From Eonycteris spelaea (taxonomy: Eukaryota > Chordata > Mammalia > Chiroptera > Pteropodidae): a DNA stretch of 64,000 nucleotides. Shown piece after piece: positions 1 to 12,829 of this stretch. Numbering within the stretch: the first letter of the stretch is position 1; each line of letters starts with the position of its first letter. The notes beneath the pieces were generated by a model. It saw nothing but the letters and a program-made list of their open reading frames with translations. It searched no databases and was not told the origin of the DNA. Made by a program: the position numbers and the translations under genes. Where the stretch lies: the NCBI GenBank assembly GCA_003508835.1, contig PUFA01000211.1:1860001-1924000 (forward strand), read 5' to 3'.

Positions 1-309
1 TTTGTCTTAAGCTCATCTATCTTCTTTTCCTTCTTTGCCACTTCCTTCCCCTAGCCCTCTTCACAGCTAATCAGTAGTTTTGAATCCTTATATATCAATT
101 TCTTAAAGGTACTTATTATTCATGGAAACCATATTAACAAGTTGTTAAAAATCACAGTGGTCAGTTAGTTAAATTTCTCATAAGTATAGACCATGTTTTT
201 TTGGCTGAGTTTTATAGTTCAGTAATGTGATGACATTTTGGTTTTGGAATCTCTAAGGTGGTCTCCCATATGTTTTCATATTCATTTACCTCTCTGAAGG
301 AGACATTTT

Positions 310-425
310 TAGGATTCCTATTTTATAGATATGGAAACAATGGCTCAGAGAAATCATCATCTTGTTCATGGTGGGGCCAGTCCAGGAGCAGGTCTCTGAC
401 TCCATGTCTCATGCTCATGTCATTC
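310..425 (-). mobile_element. MIR fragment
   Basis: The core ATTTTATAGATATGGAAACAA and GGCTCAGAGAAA follow the MIR consensus on the minus strand. Confidence 0.5.
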
Positions 426-429
426 CTAT

Positions 430-2400
430 TAAATTGGCTCTGAAGGAAAAAAGAGTCCCATGGTCTCAGGGAGACATTAAATTTGTGTGGGTTAAACATG
501 AATATTTCAAATAGCTGTCTTTTTTTGCAAAAATGATTGAGATGTTGACTTCAAAAATTTGGGCCACCTATGGTGGTGGGAGGATGAGATTTAGGGCAGA
601 CTTATCTTCTTTTAGGAAGCACTGACTTCAACACATTTATATTGCACGACTATATAATCATGGAGCATCAGAGAGTCAGATTTCCAGAACTGTTGGCAAG
701 AATTGTGCTTCAGATCTTCCAGAGAACACACGCTGTTGTGAAAAGAATAGTTGGTTTTTCTCCAATTGCTTAGCTGTTAAGAAGCAAAGAAAGCCATACC
801 TCCAAGGCAGCAGCAGCCCTTATTGAAGACAGTAGGACTCTTCCTCAGTACAAATGAGAAACTTGACAAATGCCCCTGCCCTAACTCATAAGGCTGTTCT
901 GGCCCTGCTCATCAAAGGGGCATCATTGCCTAGAGAAGCCATAGGCTCCAAACAAAAGATGTCATTACAGGTGCAGAGACATACTCTACCCTCAGGATTT
1001 GTTCCTGGGAGCACAGATGAAATTGAGCAGAGTCAGAGAGGACCACATTTTGCACCACAGAGAGCGAAGCAACATCTTCCTATTACTGCTCAATGTCCAT
1101 GTGCTGGGAATGAGCAATATCACACCTTTCCCTTGCTTTGTCAAGACATTAAAAAGAAAAATGCTAACGTGACTGGAAGTAATTCTCCAAAGCCTATGGA
1201 GAAGGTAGATGTCAGTGGCTGGCTATCAGGCTGTTGTTATTTACAGACTATGTGTTGCCACTTAGAGTAATTGCACTTAATAAGTAGTTTGATGTGGCTC
1301 AGAAAGCAAGCCCAACACTGCATATAAAGCAACATCCTGAAATTTATCCTGTAAGCGTGTGGGAGCTGAACCTTGAATCATTTGCTTAATGGATTTTTTC
1401 TCTCCCTGGAAACAGGAAAAAGAATCTCAGTTTTCTCCCTAAGCCTCAGGCAGCAGTGCTTGTGCAGGAAGTCCCTTTCTTTCCTTGTCTGGAAAACAAC
1501 GATGCATACATGCTTCCCAGACTACAAACACAGCTCTGCTTTCAGCAGCAGCTGGGTCCCTGGATCACCTGCCCCTCCCCTGGGCTGGTCCCAGCGTAAA
1601 TCATCACAGCTTGGGGTTCACTCTGTCTTTTCACATAGGCTTCTTTGTAAGTGGAAGAAAGAATCCATAGAGCTTTAAACTAAATCCTCAAGGAACTAGG
1701 GGAGTTGGTGCGTGTTTGCACACAAACATGTACCTATCACAAACCAACCTAGAAAGATGGTGACCTGGCTGATTTATAAAGATTTTTGCCAGCAATGCTG
1801 TCAGTTTCATAAAGCTTCAGTTAGTTACCCTGGTGGGCTGAAATGTCTTCCTTATGCCTGGTGATTGGACAGGGCCAGACATTGTCAGAGTATAGCTGCG
1901 CTGTACACATTTTGTGGGCTGGGTGGGATCCCTGAAATGCTTTCCTGAACCACTGGTCTTGCCCAGGACTCTTCTGATTCACAGACTTGGGTACCCACAA
2001 GCAATCACTGCATTTTTAACACTGTTGCTTCTCCTTCACCAACTCTTCTTACATCTGAGGAGAGCTCAGAAGCTGGGAGAAAAGCCACCAGTTGTCTCTG
2101 AAAATGGCCAGCCTGGTTTTCCATTTTCCCTTTGAGTGTTTGCTAAAATAGCATCTTAGAAGTGTATTGAGAACTCGGCCATCATAGCCACAGCTGTTTT
2201 AAAATAAGAAAGCCTAGTCGGGAACCTGTATTAGTGTCCAGCCCCACAATGTGATTCCCAGCAGTTCCAACAGCCTCCGTTACTGAAATTACCTCATCTC
2301 TTTTCTGTCTTCTCCACTTCTTTCCTCCTTTTATGAGTCTTTTTCTCTTTGGGAGTCATCTCCAAACACCTCAGCTAAGTTTTCAGGTTGTTTTTGATTT
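430..2400. other. unassigned DNA
   Basis: No gene or confident repeat seen. The longest frame, 138 codons at 854-1270, has no recognisable domain and no signs of selection. Confidence 0.6.
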
Positions 2401-2404
2401 AGCC

Positions 2405-2770
2405 TTTTTTTTTTTTTTAAGTAAACCTTTTAATTGAATGCAAAAGTCATACAGAGAAGTACACATGCCCTGAGGGTTCTGCTCAAAGGATGTTCACAAA
2501 GTGAACACATTAGTGTAGCAGCACCCAAATTGAAAATAAAACATCATTGACATCCCAAAAGCCCCTTTTGGGCCCTTTCTGGTCACTACACTCCCACAAG
2601 GGTAACCCTCTATAGACCTCTGTTACAATAAATTCATTTTGCTTATTTTAAAACTTTACTTTGAGCTTAACTATAAATGGACTCATGCAACAGTATGTCT
2701 CTGAGATTCATCCATATGGTTGAGTGTGGAATTGCTGAAGAGCACTCAAATGTGTGGTTTTTCTGAAAGA
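2405..2770 (-). mobile_element. old L1-type LINE fragment
   Basis: It opens with a T run, as for a minus-strand A tail. The order of a CACTACACTCCC block, ATAAATGGACTCATGCAACAG and TTCATCCATATGGTTG fits the 3' end of an old L1 read backwards. Confidence 0.55.
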
Positions 2771-2779
2771 ACACTCAAA

Positions 2780-3925
2780 AAATGACAAGCAAGAGAAAAT
2801 TACTTTGGAAAGAAATTTAAAAACAAACTTCAGTGTGAATGGGGGATCTTAGAGACTTTGGCCTTCCAAGGGAAGCTGAGCTACAGGCAGAGGTAAAGTG
2901 AGACCTACCTAGGCTCCTCTATACCCTGAGATGTGCTCCTAGGACAATCCTAGCTTTGCTCTCTTTTAATCTCTGATATGATGATTGAAATTATGATCAA
3001 TTGAATATTACTTCCTTGGTTAAGTGAGTTTACATACCGAGCGAGGTATACCTTTTGAAAGACTGCTTACCTGAAATTTGGATTCAGAGTAAAGTGAATT
3101 AATCTAGAATCTAATTCTAAGGAATAAAGGGTCTGAACCAACCAACCAATGAATCAATCAACAAGCTAAAAGTGCCTCTGCACTTTTCTCCCACTGACCT
3201 CTGTCAATAGGCTGTGATCTAATTCCTTCATTTCATTTCATTTGCAAATAGGATTGCTGTATTACAGAGCTGAAGATGCCAATGATGGTTTTACATAACA
3301 TTGTTTTATACACTACTAAGAAATAAAAATGCACAAGATGGAGGGTCTAATAGGAGACCCCCACATAAAGCTGAGACGTGAAAATCATTCTCTGTGTAAG
3401 AATAAAGAGAAATAACTGCTATGCACGAAGGTCAGTAAGAAAACATATCCACCTCCACCAATGTACATGGGAGAGAAAGGAAAATAAAACTCCCATGATG
3501 ATTTGAATCACAAAGTAGTATTCCGATCTATTAGTAGACTGAATATACACTGGCAAGTACAGAATTCATTTTAAAGTAACCTCTGTTTGGTAGTGCCCCC
3601 AGCTTCTGACAGAAGCAAATGCAGATCTCTCTGGAAGAATTAGACTTCTATCAAGGCAACTGCAGTTGTAAGAGCCATCAGTTGTTAAGATGCTTCAAAT
3701 TTCAGAGCTCTTAGCATGTGAATCTATGGCATATGGTAATAATACCTACTTCTCAGACATGTGGTAAAGCTCCAAGTGGAAACAAACACACTGTTTAGTA
3801 CACAATAAGTTCAATAAACTGTAGTCACCCATGAGTAGAGTGCCCAACTGTTCTATATTTATGGGTTGGTAACCTGGAGACCACCAGTAACTCTGGCCAA
3901 AGAGCAAAATAAAAGTAATGAAAGT
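2780..3925. other. unassigned DNA
   Basis: AT-rich, without recognisable elements. Confidence 0.55.
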
Positions 3926-3929
3926 ATTT

Positions 3930-4410
3930 TGAAAATAAAAGAAGAAGCCCAGACTGGCCAGGGATGGCTTCATGAACAAAAGAGATTTTGAGCCTGGTTG
4001 TGAAAGACTGAACAAGTAAAGGGGAGAGAATATTCCAGGCTATGGAAACAATATGAACCAAGTTCGGTGGTGAGTGTAAATATGGCATACAAAGGAGAAG
4101 GAAGGAACTAGGCTCAAGGAGATGAGTCCAACGGGTGCAGCTGTGAGAAGGAATGCTCTAGTGTAGGTGGTTTGAAGTGCTGTCATGGAACAGATTGATG
4201 GTCCCAGAGAAAGAAAAGCTGTGTTGTCAACTGTCACCTAAGTTGACCAAGATTAACTTTGATAAGGCAGCAAATATAGAAAGATGAAATGGGGAAGGTC
4301 TTGAGTGGTGATGTGATCGGCAAGTGTGCTTTAGGGTGCTGCATTAGGACAGTGTGCTGAGTGACTGGAAAGGGCAGGCTGTCTAGGAGACTACTACACT
4401 GATCCATGCA
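3930..4410 (-). mobile_element. possible L2 fragment
   Basis: The GAGAATATTCCAGGCTATGG segment and the following purine-rich text resemble L2 read backwards, as at 31930-32420. The match is weak. Confidence 0.35.
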
Positions 4411-5149
4411 AGGAAACAAAGAGAGCCCCTTGGCGGACATTGTGGATGAGGAGGAGAAAGGGTACCTGTGAATGAAAAGGATAAACAGGATTTCAGACTA
4501 TAGATTTTATGGATGAAAAAGATGAAGAAGAGGGAAGAATAATAGTGATGAGCCTTCTCCTCCTCCCAGCATAAACCTTGAGCCCAGGGATAAGATGAGG
4601 AGACTATGGATCACACTGAGGCTACTTTTTTTGGTGTGTGTTTCAGGTTGACTCTCTCTGTCTCCTGGACTGCCTCTGAGTCCCTTTCTGCTCATAGTTC
4701 TACTTTCTACTCCCATAATCCCCAAATTAATTCATTTATAACCTCCTTCATTTGCTCAACTTCTAAGTCAAGTTGGACCTCACTCACCCAAACAATACCT
4801 TGTCTGAGTCTTTGGCCAACAGAAAACTGGTTCCCTTTATCTTTCCTTTTTGATATTGCTGTTTAGTCCAGCCTCTCCAGTGCCTTTCTCTATTCTGAGA
4901 CAGTTTGTGCTGGTGGGAATTGGCAGGGACATACCTTTCAGGCAAAAACAAAACAAAACAAAGCAAAACAAAAACACTAAACTAAAAGCCTACGGTTCCC
5001 ACTGGTGCCAGAACATGCTTTGATCCCTCCTTGAACTCTTCAAACTCATCTTCACTACCCACACAAATAACCATAAGACAAACAACACAATGGAAAGTAA
5101 TATGAAACTGAAGGAAAGGAAGTTGAAGGTCCAATGAACAAAAAAGACA
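4411..5149. other. unassigned DNA
   Basis: Nothing recognised apart from an A/C-rich simple stretch near 4945-4985. Confidence 0.55.
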
Positions 5150-5860
5150 CACAATATTATCATAATTGGAAAAACAAATGCCCAATATTAGCAAGTATTA
5201 GAAAGAATAAGGGAATTGAACTTGTAAAAATGGGAGTGTACATTATAAAAAACTTGGGGCGAAATCTGTCAGTTTTTTCTGTAGGTAAATATGTGCATAC
5301 TGTAGGATCCAGTTGTTCATCTATATACAAGGAGTCACAAGAAAGAACCTGTGCAAAATGTTTGTAACAGCAACAAAGTGGCCACAAGCTAACGCTCCTT
5401 CAGCAGGGGAATGAATAAACTAGTTATTCAGTAAATACAGCAATAAAAATGAGTGAATTAGGTCTGCATGAGTTTCCACAGTGCAATGTTGAAAGAAAAA
5501 ATAATGAGCAAGAAGATACATTAGGTTATCACTTATGTACATTTAAAAAAAAACTCAAAACAACAGTAGATGTTTATGGATACTTGTAATATGCAGTAAA
5601 AAATACAAAACCAGAACTAGAACTAAGGTACATTGCCTTCAGCACAATGGCGTGTGGGTCTGTGTGAGTGGATATGATCCCAGAATAGGGGCTTTTTCTC
5701 TCTGTCATGTTTTATTTGTTTAAGAGAGACAGATATCTGTAATTGTATAGTAAAATGCTAGCATGTTTTTTATATTTTAGTGGTGAATATATAGGTGTTT
5801 GCAATGTTATTTTCTATATGTTTGAAAGGTTTTATAATTTTCTTTAAAAATTAAGCAGTG
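5150..5860 (+). mobile_element. old L1M-type 3' fragment
   Basis: ORF2 C-terminal and 3' UTR-like sequence: the GGGGAATGAATAAACTAGTT segment, CAGCAATAAAAATGAG, and a T-rich end with GGTTTTATAATTTTC. No usable frame. Confidence 0.6.
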
Positions 5861-6991
5861 AAAAACTGTGAAGAACTATATCAAAATGTTCATAGGCATG
5901 TATTACAATGTTCACAGCTGCTTGTGCCAGCATGAGAGGATCCTGTGATTCTTGTCTCCCCTGATTTTTTAAGTTTTGTGTCTGTAGTATATTTATAATG
6001 AAAAAATTATAGATAATTATTTCAATTTCTTTAAAAAGTAGTATTCTTTACTACAGAAAAAAATATTACTTTCAAGCAATAAAAACAAGACTCTTTCATT
6101 TTTAAAAAAAGTAATTATATGGAAAAGAAAAATGAATAGCAAACTATTGCCATAGTTCTATTGGCATAGTTCTTGAGGCCTGCATCTTTGTATCAGCCTC
6201 TTAGCAAATAGGGGCTCCTTTGTAAGGTGTGATTAATAAAATCCTCTGGGGAGGCTATTAGTGGGCTCTCTATTAGAGGGCTCAAGTCTACAAAGAGTGC
6301 AGTGTTGCTAATTTTGACACCAATATTTCCGTAGGACTAAATTGATAGTATCTTTCTGAATGTGTTATTTGTGGCACAAATGAAAAAGACCTTGTTTACC
6401 AGCCAACTCTAGGCTGGAAAGGAACGGACAGATTTGTTTTCAGGCTCTTGTTGTCCAATTTAAAACTAGCTTCTTCATAGTAACCAAATTAATTCAGCAG
6501 TACTTTTGCTGAGTTAGGTCCTGGCTCTACAGGAGAGGGGAGAATAGATTGGCACAGTTCTCTAGCTGCCGAGGTCACTATACCCTTTGAAATGTAAATA
6601 AAGTTCCTCAATCTCCAGTTCACAAATGCTGGGAAAAGCAACATCCTTTCCACATTTGCAGGGAAGTGAGGGGTGTTTTAAAATTCCCTCAGTCACTTCT
6701 AGCTTCTTGCTCTAGAATCTTTTCCTGAAATTATTGATTGTCTCGCTGTATTGTCCTTCCAGAACTTGCAATGTCCCCACTGCAGGGGTGGGGGTGGGGG
6801 TGGGGTACTTCTCCCCTCAATATCCAAGGAAATGAGTGTGGGGAGTGGTAGAGGTGGCTATGTAACTACAAGACAAAGCTTTCTAAACAGAAACATATCC
6901 GTGATATTTAAAGTCCTTGTTATTAAAGGGCCCTCTGCTCTCTGTGACGTCTGGAACTTCTGACTAGCTCTTGTGCAAGCAAAACCCTGCC
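5861..6991. other. unassigned DNA
   Basis: Nothing recognised except a short (GGGGGT)n run at 6785-6805. Confidence 0.55.
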
Positions 6992-7002
6992 TACCACTTT
7001 GT

Positions 7003-7466
7003 TGTTGTTGTTTTTTAATTTTTTTATTTTTTTATGGTGACATTGGTTAACAAAATCTGGTAAGTTTCAGCTGTACATTTTAACAGTAAGGCATATATAT
7101 ATTTACATTGCGTGTTCACCTCCCATAGTTACATTTCTTTCTGTCACCACATATTTGACCCCTTTACCCTAACTCCTCCCTCCCCCTTCTCCTACCCTCT
7201 GGTAACCACTAGTCTATAGTCCATGTCTATGAGTCTCTCTTTGTCCTGTTTGTTTGTTGCTTTTAGGTTCATATCCCACATATAAGTGATATCACGTGAT
7301 TTTCAACTTTTTCTGTCTGGCTTATTTCTCTTAGTATGAGTCATCCATGTTGTCGCAAATGGCAGTATTTCATTTCTTCTTATGGCTGAGTAATATTCCA
7401 TTGGATATATGCACCACAGCTTCTTTAGCCAATCATCTGTCGTAGGACACTTTGGTTGCTTCCATG
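7003..7466 (-). mobile_element. 5'-truncated L1 insertion
   Basis: About 464 bases of L1 3' UTR and ORF2 C-terminal sequence on the minus strand, with the A tail (a T-rich run at 7003-7037) on the left. The edges carry an exact 11-base direct repeat, TACCACTTTGT, at 6992-7002 and 7467-7477. This is a textbook truncated L1 insertion, younger than most L1 pieces nearby. Confidence 0.85.
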
Positions 7467-7477
7467 TACCACTTTGT

Positions 7478-8394
7478 GTGTTTGCTTCTCTCTACCTACC
7501 TTTTATTACTCCTCATCTAGGGTCTCCCAGCCTTTTACTTTTGAGTTTCCCTGAGGAAATTTATTAAACAGAATAATTTTAGTCTTATAGTTTCACTGTA
7601 GTCCCTCTTGGCTTTACCCCAAAGGCTGTTTTTTTTTTTTAATAACAAAATGGTACCCCAAAGGATATCATCAAAAAGAATTCTTCATGTTAAGTGAAAT
7701 TCTGCCTACAGAATTTCTGAATTGTCACCACACCCTTTCTACAGTCCTGCCCGTGGCCTCATCCCTTGGTAATATAGTTTGGTAATCAGGACACATCCAG
7801 AACAAAATTGAACCATATTGTGCCATGTCAAATAACTGACAAAAGCAATACATTTTGTAAGCATTGGTATGGCATGAGGGAGAAAAATAAAGCATTATAT
7901 GACCCAGTAAGAAATTATTTAAATTGTTGAAATGATGGAAACAAGCAGAATTTTCAATAGCAACATCTCTGAAACTGGCTTTTTGTATCGTCAGGCTGAC
8001 TTTACAGGCTGGGAGCAGTTCCCTCTCATGTAAAAGATGCAATGGGCCCAGAGTAATCAGCTTGGGGAGTGGTAGGAGGGTCTCAAATCTGATCCAGTCT
8101 AATTGCCAAAGTCAGAGAAGGGGCTTTGTTTTCCTGCCTGATGATGGGAGTAAGAACATTCTAACTAGGGAAAAGCCTTGGAGTCCTAGTCCAGGTGAGC
8201 ATGGAGCTAATTTTTCAAAGTGGGCCTATAACAAGAACCACTTGTGCCATAGAAGAGCTTTCTCCAAAAATGGCAGCAGAGGGTGTCTGCTTCACAGCTG
8301 GCTTGAACCATAGCTCCAAGCACTAATTACCCGGTTTATGAAAATATAGTGAGTGCTTGAGAAGAAAAAAAATTTATTCAAGAACACAGAGCTC
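7478..8394. other. unassigned DNA
   Basis: Lies between two L1 copies. Short frames on both strands show no family signature. Confidence 0.55.
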
Positions 8395-10863
8395 CTATTT
8401 ATTTCTATTTTTCTTCTCTTTAAATTCTAATTTAAAATGTTCAATTACGTTTGACATTCAATATTATGTTAATTTAGGTATACAGTATAGTAGTTAGATA
8501 TTTATGTAACTTAACTAGTCACCCCAAGAAATCTAGTAGCCATCTGACACCATACAAATTTATTATAATATTTTCAACTATATTCCTTATGCTGTACTTT
8601 AGATCTCCATGACTGTTTTATACTTCTTAATCCTTTCACCTTTTTTACCCAATCCCTCAACCTTCCTCTCATTCAGTAACCATCAAAATGTTCTCTGTAT
8701 CTATAAGTTGGTTTCTCTTTTGCTTGTTCATTATTCTGGTTTTTAAATTTCACATATAAGTCAAATCATATGGCATTTGTCTTTCTTTATCTGACTTATT
8801 TCACTTAGCACAATACCTTCTAAGTCCATCCATGTTGTCACAAATGGTAAAATTTCATGTTTTTTTTTAATAGCTGAGAAATATTTCATTGTACGTATGT
8901 ACCATCTCTTCTTTATCCAATCATCTATTGATGGACACTTAAGTTTCTGCATCTTGGGTATTGTAATAATGCTGCAATAACATAGGGATGAATATGTCTT
9001 TTTGAATTAGTGTTTTGGATTTCTTTGGATAAACACCCACAAGTGAGATTGCTGGGTCATTTTTAAATTTTTAAATTTTTGAGCAACTTCCATACTGTTT
9101 TTCAGAGTGGCTGTACCAACTTGCAATCCCATCAATGCTGCACAATAGTTCCCTTTCCTCCACATCCTCATCAACACTTGTGTTGTTGATTTATTGATGA
9201 TGGCCATTCTGACAGATGTGAGGTTTTAATTTACATTTCTCTGTTAATTAATGACGTTAAGCATCTTTTCATATGTCTTTTGGCCATATGTATGTTCTCT
9301 AGAAAAATATCTGTTTGGGTCCTCTTCCTGTTTTTTAATTGGATTGTTTGTCTTTTCAACGTTAAGTTGTATGAGTTCCTTACATATTTTGGATATTGAC
9401 CCCTTATCAAATGTATCAAATATATTTTTCTATTCTGTAGATTACACTTTTGTTTTGTTGATGGTTTCCTTTGCTGTGTAAAACTTTTTAGTTTGTAGTC
9501 CCATTTGTTTATTTTTTCATTTGTTTCTCTTGCCTTAGGGACATACTCCAAAAAATGTTACTAAGAGCAATATCAGAAAGCTTACTGCCTATGTTTTCTT
9601 TTAGGGGTTTTATAGTTTCAAATCTTAATGTTTAAGACTTTAATTCATTTTGAGTTTATTCTTATATATGGTATAAGAAAGTGGCCCAGTTTTATTTTTT
9701 AATGTATCTATCCAAACATTATTTATTAAATAGATTTTTACCCCATTGTATATTCTTGCCCATTTTGTCATAGATTAATTGACCATATAGGTGTGGGCTC
9801 TCTATTCCATTACATTGATCTATGCGTCTGTTTTTATGCCAGTACCATGCTGTTTTGATCACTATAGATTTATAGCATAGTTTGATATCAGGTAGTGTGG
9901 TATTTCCAAGTTTATTCTTCTTTCTCAAGATTGCTTTGGCTATTCGAGGTCTTTGGAGGATCCATATAAATTTTGGATTATTTGTTCCAGTTTTGTTAAA
10001 AATGTCATTGGCATTTTGATAGATATTGCATCAAATCTGTAGATTGCTTTGGGTAAAATGGACAGTTTAATGATGTTAATTCTTCCTATCCTTGAGCACA
10101 GTGTATGCTTCCATTTATTTGTGTCTTCTTCAGTTTCTTTCTTCAAAGTCTTATAATTTTCTAAGTACGGGTCTTTTATCTACTTGATTAAATTCATTCC
10201 TAGGTATTTAATTTTTCTGATGCAATTATAAAAGAGATGGTTTTCTTAACTTTTCTTTCTGATGGTTTGTGATTAGTCTATAAAAATGTAACTTATTTCT
10301 GAATATTAATTTTGCATCTTAATACTTTACTGAATTCATCAGTTCTAACAGTTTTTGGTGGAATCTTTAGGATTCTCTCTATATAGTATCATGTTATCTG
10401 CAAATAATGACAGTTCATTTCCTCTTTTCAATTTGGATAATTTTTATTTATTTTTCTTGTGTGCTTGTAGTGGCTATGACTTCCAATGATATATTGTATA
10501 ACTATAGTGAAAGTGGACAGCCTTGTCTTGCTGCCGATCCTAAGAAAACTGCTTTTAGTTTTCCATCATTGAGTTGATAATTAGTTATGGGTTTGTCACA
10601 TATTACCTTTATTATGTTGAGGTATTGTCTCTATATTTCCACTCCTCTTTGCTGATTTTGCTGGAGTTTGTCAAATGTTTTCTGCATTTGTCGATACAAT
10701 CATATAATTTTTATCTTTCATTTGTTTATGTTGTTTATCACTTTAATTGATTTGTAGATATTAAGCCAACCTTGTATCCAAAAATAAATCCCTCTTGATC
10801 ATGGCGTATGATCTTTTTAATGTATTGCAGAATCTGGTTTGCCAATATTTTGTGGAGGATTTT

Positions 10864-10876
10864 TGCATCTATTTTC
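10864..10876. repeat. target-site duplication of the 5S SINE, left copy
   Basis: TGCATCTATTTTC, matching TGCATCCATTTTC at the other edge. The L1 sequence is continuous if one copy and the SINE are removed. Confidence 0.85.
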
Positions 10877-10976
10877 TTTTTCTTTTTCTTTCTTTTCTTT
10901 TTTTTCTTTTTCTTTTGTTTGTTCTTCCTTCCTTCCTTCCTTCCTTCCTTCCTTCCTTCCTTCCTTCCTTCCTTCA
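10870..10976. repeat. (TTTTC)n and (TTCC)n microsatellite
   Basis: A run of T/C repeats ending in about thirteen TTCC units (10924-10975). It is the expanded tail of the minus-strand 5S SINE rather than an independent tract. Confidence 0.9.
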
Positions 10977-11219
10977 CTTCACTTCTTTCTTACTTTTTTT
11001 TTTTTTTTTGGCAAAGCAACCTTTGGTTGACCTCACAGATTGCAAGGACCATGTCAGCTTACAATCCCTTATTTTTTTAATTTTTAGATTTTTTATTCCT
11101 ACAGCAACTGGTCTTCCTAGGTGGTCTCCCATCCAAGTACTAACAAGATTCGACCCTGCTTAGCTTCTGAGATCAGATCAGATGGGATTTGGCTTGTTCA
11201 GGGTGGCATGGTCATAGAC
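10877..11219 (-). mobile_element. 5S rRNA-derived SINE, complete insertion
   Basis: Read on the minus strand, the element opens at 11219 with a full-length 5S rRNA-like head (11219 to about 11098): GTCTATGACCATGCCACCCT, the internal promoter part AGAAGCTAAGCAGGGTCG, then AGTACTTGGATGGGAGACC. A non-5S body of about 90 bases follows (to about 11008), then an A-rich tail grown into (GGAA)n and (GAAAA)n. It is flanked by a 13-base direct repeat with one mismatch, and its 5' end falls exactly at the duplication edge, as expected for L1-driven retroposition. It sits inside ORF2 of the minus-strand L1. The RNA polymerase III A-box, intermediate element and C-box of 5S are recognisable, with changes. 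Comparable families are known from fruit bats. Confidence 0.9.
11098..11219 (-). pseudogene. 5S rRNA-like head of the SINE
   Basis: About 122 bases align over the whole length of vertebrate 5S rRNA. Differences include the loss of the CGCGCCCGATCTCG core near positions 25-40, which reads as AAGCCAAATCCCATC, and CpG-type changes. It is part of the SINE, not a functional 5S gene: it lacks the T-run terminator directly after the 3' end and continues into a SINE body. Confidence 0.9.
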
Positions 11220-11232
11220 TGCATCCATTTTC
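11220..11232. repeat. target-site duplication of the 5S SINE, right copy
   Basis: TGCATCCATTTTC, abutting the first base of the 5S head, with one mismatch to the left copy. Confidence 0.85.
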
Positions 11233-12829
11233 ATCAGGGTTATCAGCTTACAATTTTTTTTTTTTTTTGGTAATGTCTTTGTCTGCTTTTGGAATCAGGA
11301 TAATGGTGGCCTCGTAGTGAATTTGGAAGCTCTCCCTCCTCTTGACTTTTTTTGGATTAGGTTGAAAAAGATAGGTGTTAAATCTTCTTTAAATATTTGA
11401 TAAAATTCATCTGTGAAGCCATCTGGTCCAGGACTTTTCTCTGTGGGGTTTTTTTTTTTTGATGATTAATTTGAATTCTTTATTAGTAATAAGTCTGTTT
11501 AGATTTTCTGTTTCTTCTTGATTTAGTGTTGAAAGAATTTATGTTTCTAGAAATTTACTCACTTCTTCTAGATTGTTTAATTTGGTGGCATATAATTCTT
11601 TGTATTTCTGTGGTATCAGTTGTCACTTCTCTTACATTTTTGACTTTTTATTTAGGCCCTTTCCCCTTTTTTAAAGTCTCATTAAAAGTTTATCAATTTT
11701 GTTTATCTTTCAAAGAACTAGCTCTTGGTTTCATTGATATTTTGTATTTTTTAAAAATTCTATTTCATTTATTTTCACTCTGATCTTTATTATTTCCTTC
11801 CTTCTACTCACTTTGGACTTTATTATTTCTTTTTCTAGTTTCTTTAGGTGTATGGTTAAATTGTCTATTTGAGATTATTCTTGTTTCTTGAGGTAGGCCT
11901 GTATTGCTATGATTTCCTTTTTAGAACTGCTTTCACTGTGTCCCATAGATTTTGGGTCATTATGTTCACTATTATTTGTCTCAAGGTATCTTTTTATTTC
12001 TTTCTTGATCTCATTGTTAACCCAGTCATTGTTTAGTAGCATGTTATTTAGCCTCCATGTGTTTGTACATTTGAGTTTTTTAAAAATTGATTTCTAGTTT
12101 CATATCATTGTGATTGAAGAAAAGACTTGGTATGATTTCAATCTTCCTAAATTTATTTAGACTTGTTTTATTGTCTAACATGTGGCCTAATCTGAAAAAT
12201 GTTTCATGTATGCTTGAAAAGAGTGTATATTCTGCTGCTTTGGGGTGAAATGCTCTAAAAATATCAATTAAATCCATCTGGTCTAATGTGTCATTTAAGG
12301 CCACTGTTTCCTTATTGATTTTATTTCTGGATAATCTATCCACTGATGTCAATGGGGTGGTAAAATCCACCACCGTGACTGTATTACTGTTGATCTCTTC
12401 CTTTATAATAGTCAATATTTGCTATATATATTTAGGAGCTCTTATGTGGGGTGCATAAATGTGTAAAGGGTTATATCTTTCTGTTGGATTGATCCCTTTG
12501 TCATTATGTAATGTCTTTGTCTCTGTTATAGACTTTGTTTTAAAGTCTATTTTCTCTGATATAAGTATTGCTACCCCAGCATTTTTTCATTTCCATTTGT
12601 ATGAAACACCTTTTTCATTTCTTTAATTTCAGTCTGTGCATGTCTTTCAATTTGAAATGGATCTCTTGTAGGCAACATATATGTGAGTCTCATTTTCCTA
12701 TCTATTCAGCCACCTTTGTCTTTTGATTGGAGCAATTAATCCAGTTATGTTTAATGTAATTATTGATAGCTATGTAGTTATTGCAATTTTAGTATTCATA
12801 TTTTTGATTCTTCTTCTTCTTCCTCTTCT

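Larger units (their letters stand above)
8760..12740 (-). pseudogene. L1 ORF2 remnant (endonuclease/reverse transcriptase)
   Basis: Decayed ORF2 of the long L1. It encoded the endonuclease and reverse transcriptase used for target-primed reverse transcription. Fragments in three frames run in the correct order from the endonuclease end (12080-12415, with DLIDIFRAFHPKAAEYTLFS) through the thumb and palm region (9719-10146) to the C-terminal region (8761-8952). The 5S SINE splits the reverse transcriptase part. Stops and frameshifts are frequent. Confidence 0.8.

Noticed and set aside
854..1270. 138-codon frame as a possible gene
   Set aside because: No recognisable domain, and no splice, promoter or conservation evidence. 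The length is compatible with chance in 64 kb.
10924..10975. Regular short repeats as a CRISPR-like array
   Set aside because: Pure microsatellite without spacers, in a mammalian genome.
10738..11163. Frames of up to 122 codons rich in Phe, Leu, Pro and Ser, or in Lys and Glu
   Set aside because: They translate the T/C-rich SINE tail.
11098..11219. Functional 5S rRNA gene
   Set aside because: Many substitutions, no T-run terminator directly after the 3' end, and it continues into a SINE body with a target duplication.
11054..11254. TCAGCTTACAAT at 11054-11065 and 11243-11254 as the duplication flanking the 5S insertion
   Set aside because: The right copy lies in the L1 and the left copy inside the SINE body. 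The TGCATC(T/C)ATTTTC pair fits better because it abuts the first base of the 5S head and restores the L1 sequence.
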